Assembly (NCBI GenBank): GCA_900557385.1
Contig: USSP01000105.1
Coordinates: 1 to 6,637, forward strand
Origin: an uncultured Lachnospiraceae bacterium
Lineage (GTDB): Bacteria; Bacillota; Clostridia; Lachnospirales; Lachnospiraceae
Length of the DNA stretch: 6,637 nt
Direction: 5' to 3'
A program made the position numbers and the translations under genes. Position 1 is the first letter of the stretch. Each line of letters opens with the position of its first letter. The notes under the pieces were generated by a model. That model saw only the letters and a program-made list of their open reading frames with translations. It did no database searches and was not told the DNA's origin. Of the stretch, positions 5,754 through 6,637 are shown one piece after another.

Positions 5754-6637
5754 ATGGAAAAAGTAGAATTAGATGAGTTAAAACAGCACGCAAAAGACCT
5801 TCGTAAGATGCTGTTGACCATGATTTATAAAGCACAGTCCGGTCATCCCGGCGGTTCCTTATCCGCTACGGATATTGTGGCAGCACTGTACTTCCACGCA
5901 ATGAACGTAGACCCCAAGAATCCGAAATGGCCAGACAGAGACCGCTTCGTTTTATCCAAAGGTCATGTCTGCCCGGTTCTCTATTCTGCACTGATCATGA
6001 GAGGTTTCATGGAGGAGAAGGAAGTAGACACCCTGAGAAAGCAGGGTTCCCTATTACAAGGTCATCCCGATATGAAACGCTGCCCCGGCATTGAGATTTC
6101 CACCGGTTCCCTGGGACAGGGATTCTCTTGCGCGGTAGGTATGGCACTGGCTGGACAGAGAGACGAGAAGGACTACATGGTATACACCCTGTTAGGTGAC
6201 GGAGAGTGTGACGAGGGACAGGTCTGGGAGGCTGCACAGGCTGCCAACAAGTACAAACTGGACAATCTGGTAGTCATTATTGATAACAACGGACTTCAGA
6301 ACGATGGCTTTGCAAAGGACATCATGCCCACCGAAGACCTTCGTGCAAAATTCGCTGCCTTTGGATTTGACGCAATCCGTATTGACGGACATAACATGGA
6401 AGAAATTGTGACTGCTTTGGACAATGCCAAGGCAAACAAAAACGGAAAACCGAAATGTATCGTATGCAACACTGTAAAAGGAAAAGGCGTGTCATTTATG
6501 GAAAATGTTCCCAAATGGCATGGTGTAGCACCAAATGACGAAGAATATGCACAGGCGATGAAAGAGATTGAGGACTACCGCAAAAAGACCAACGAAGAAC
6601 TGAGCAAGCAGGCGAAAATCCTCAACGCGTACCGCGA
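5754..6637 (+). CDS. Transketolase, N-terminal (TPP-binding) subunit of a split enzyme, open at right edge
   Basis: The reading frame stays open from ATG 5754 to the window end (294 codons seen). Transketolases move a two-carbon unit between ketose and aldose phosphates using thiamine diphosphate and Mg2+. Conserved elements are SGHPGG (29-34), LSKGH (67-71), STGSLGQG (116-123), and the TPP/Mg motif GDGECDEGQVWEAA starting at 148 and closing with the NN at 178-179. VKGKGVSFMEN (241-251) and KWHGVAPND (254-262) follow. The WHG.APND ending followed by a charged helical tail is that of free-standing N-terminal subunits, not of full-length transketolase, so a C-terminal pyrimidine-binding partner is expected immediately downstream. 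AAGG (5742-5745) is 8 nt before the start, and the gap to the previous stop is 26 nt. Placement in a sugar-uptake operon suggests a dedicated catabolic role rather than the housekeeping pentose phosphate enzyme (inference). An in-frame TTG at 5748 is less likely as start. Confidence 0.92.
   Translation, partial: MEKVELDELKQHAKDLRKMLLTMIYKAQSGHPGGSLSATDIVAALYFHAMNVDPKNPKWPDRDRFVLSKGHVCPVLYSALIMRGFMEEKEVDTLRKQGSLLQGHPDMKRCPGIEISTGSLGQGFSCAVGMALAGQRDEKDYMVYTLLGDGECDEGQVWEAAQAANKYKLDNLVVIIDNNGLQNDGFAKDIMPTEDLRAKFAAFGFDAIRIDGHNMEEIVTALDNAKANKNGKPKCIVCNTVKGKGVSFMENVPKWHGVAPNDEEYAQAMKEIEDYRKKTNEELSKQAKILNAYR

Noticed and set aside
5235..5835. Two long overlapping - strand open frames across the racemase-like gene
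   Set aside because: Antisense shadows of a clear coding gene; they overlap each other in different frames and show no recognisable domain.

Overview
The window looks like part of a carbohydrate-uptake and catabolism operon from a Gram-positive gut-type Clostridia, most likely a Lachnospiraceae member. This rests on strong GGAGG-type ribosome binding sites, moderate GC, a LplB/YtcP permease pair with a DUF3502-type lipoprotein binding protein, and a split transketolase. The taxonomic call is inference from style, not from a marker gene. All supported genes are on the + strand with short gaps and no clear internal terminator or promoter, so they are probably co-transcribed. The operon runs off both ends.

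Layout: 1-100 holds a possible tail of an upstream gene overlapping the next start by ATGA. Positions 97-1915 encode two membrane permeases of an ABC sugar importer, each with a clear EAA motif. A 111-nt gap (1916-2026) contains short inverted repeats that could pair with the ribosome binding site of the next gene. Positions 2027-3691 encode the lipoprotein solute-binding protein. An 83-nt gap follows with a strong GC-rich hairpin (3720-3747). Then come a cytoplasmic TIM-barrel glycoside-hydrolase-like protein with a C-terminal Ig-like domain (3775-5034), an Asp/Glu/hydantoin racemase superfamily protein that keeps only one of the two usual cysteines (5050-5727), and the N-terminal (TPP-binding) subunit of a split transketolase, open at the right edge (5754-6637).

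Proposed working model (inference): the importer captures an oligosaccharide or glycoside, the non-secreted hydrolase cleaves it inside the cell, and the transketolase, with a partner subunit expected just downstream, handles a phosphorylated ketose derived from it. The racemase-like enzyme would act on an acid or keto intermediate. The ATPase of the importer is not in the window. No mobile element, tRNA, rRNA or CRISPR was seen. The combination of an unassigned intracellular hydrolase, a one-cysteine racemase homologue and a dedicated split transketolase next to a sugar importer suggests a pathway for an unusual sugar, and is the part most worth following up.
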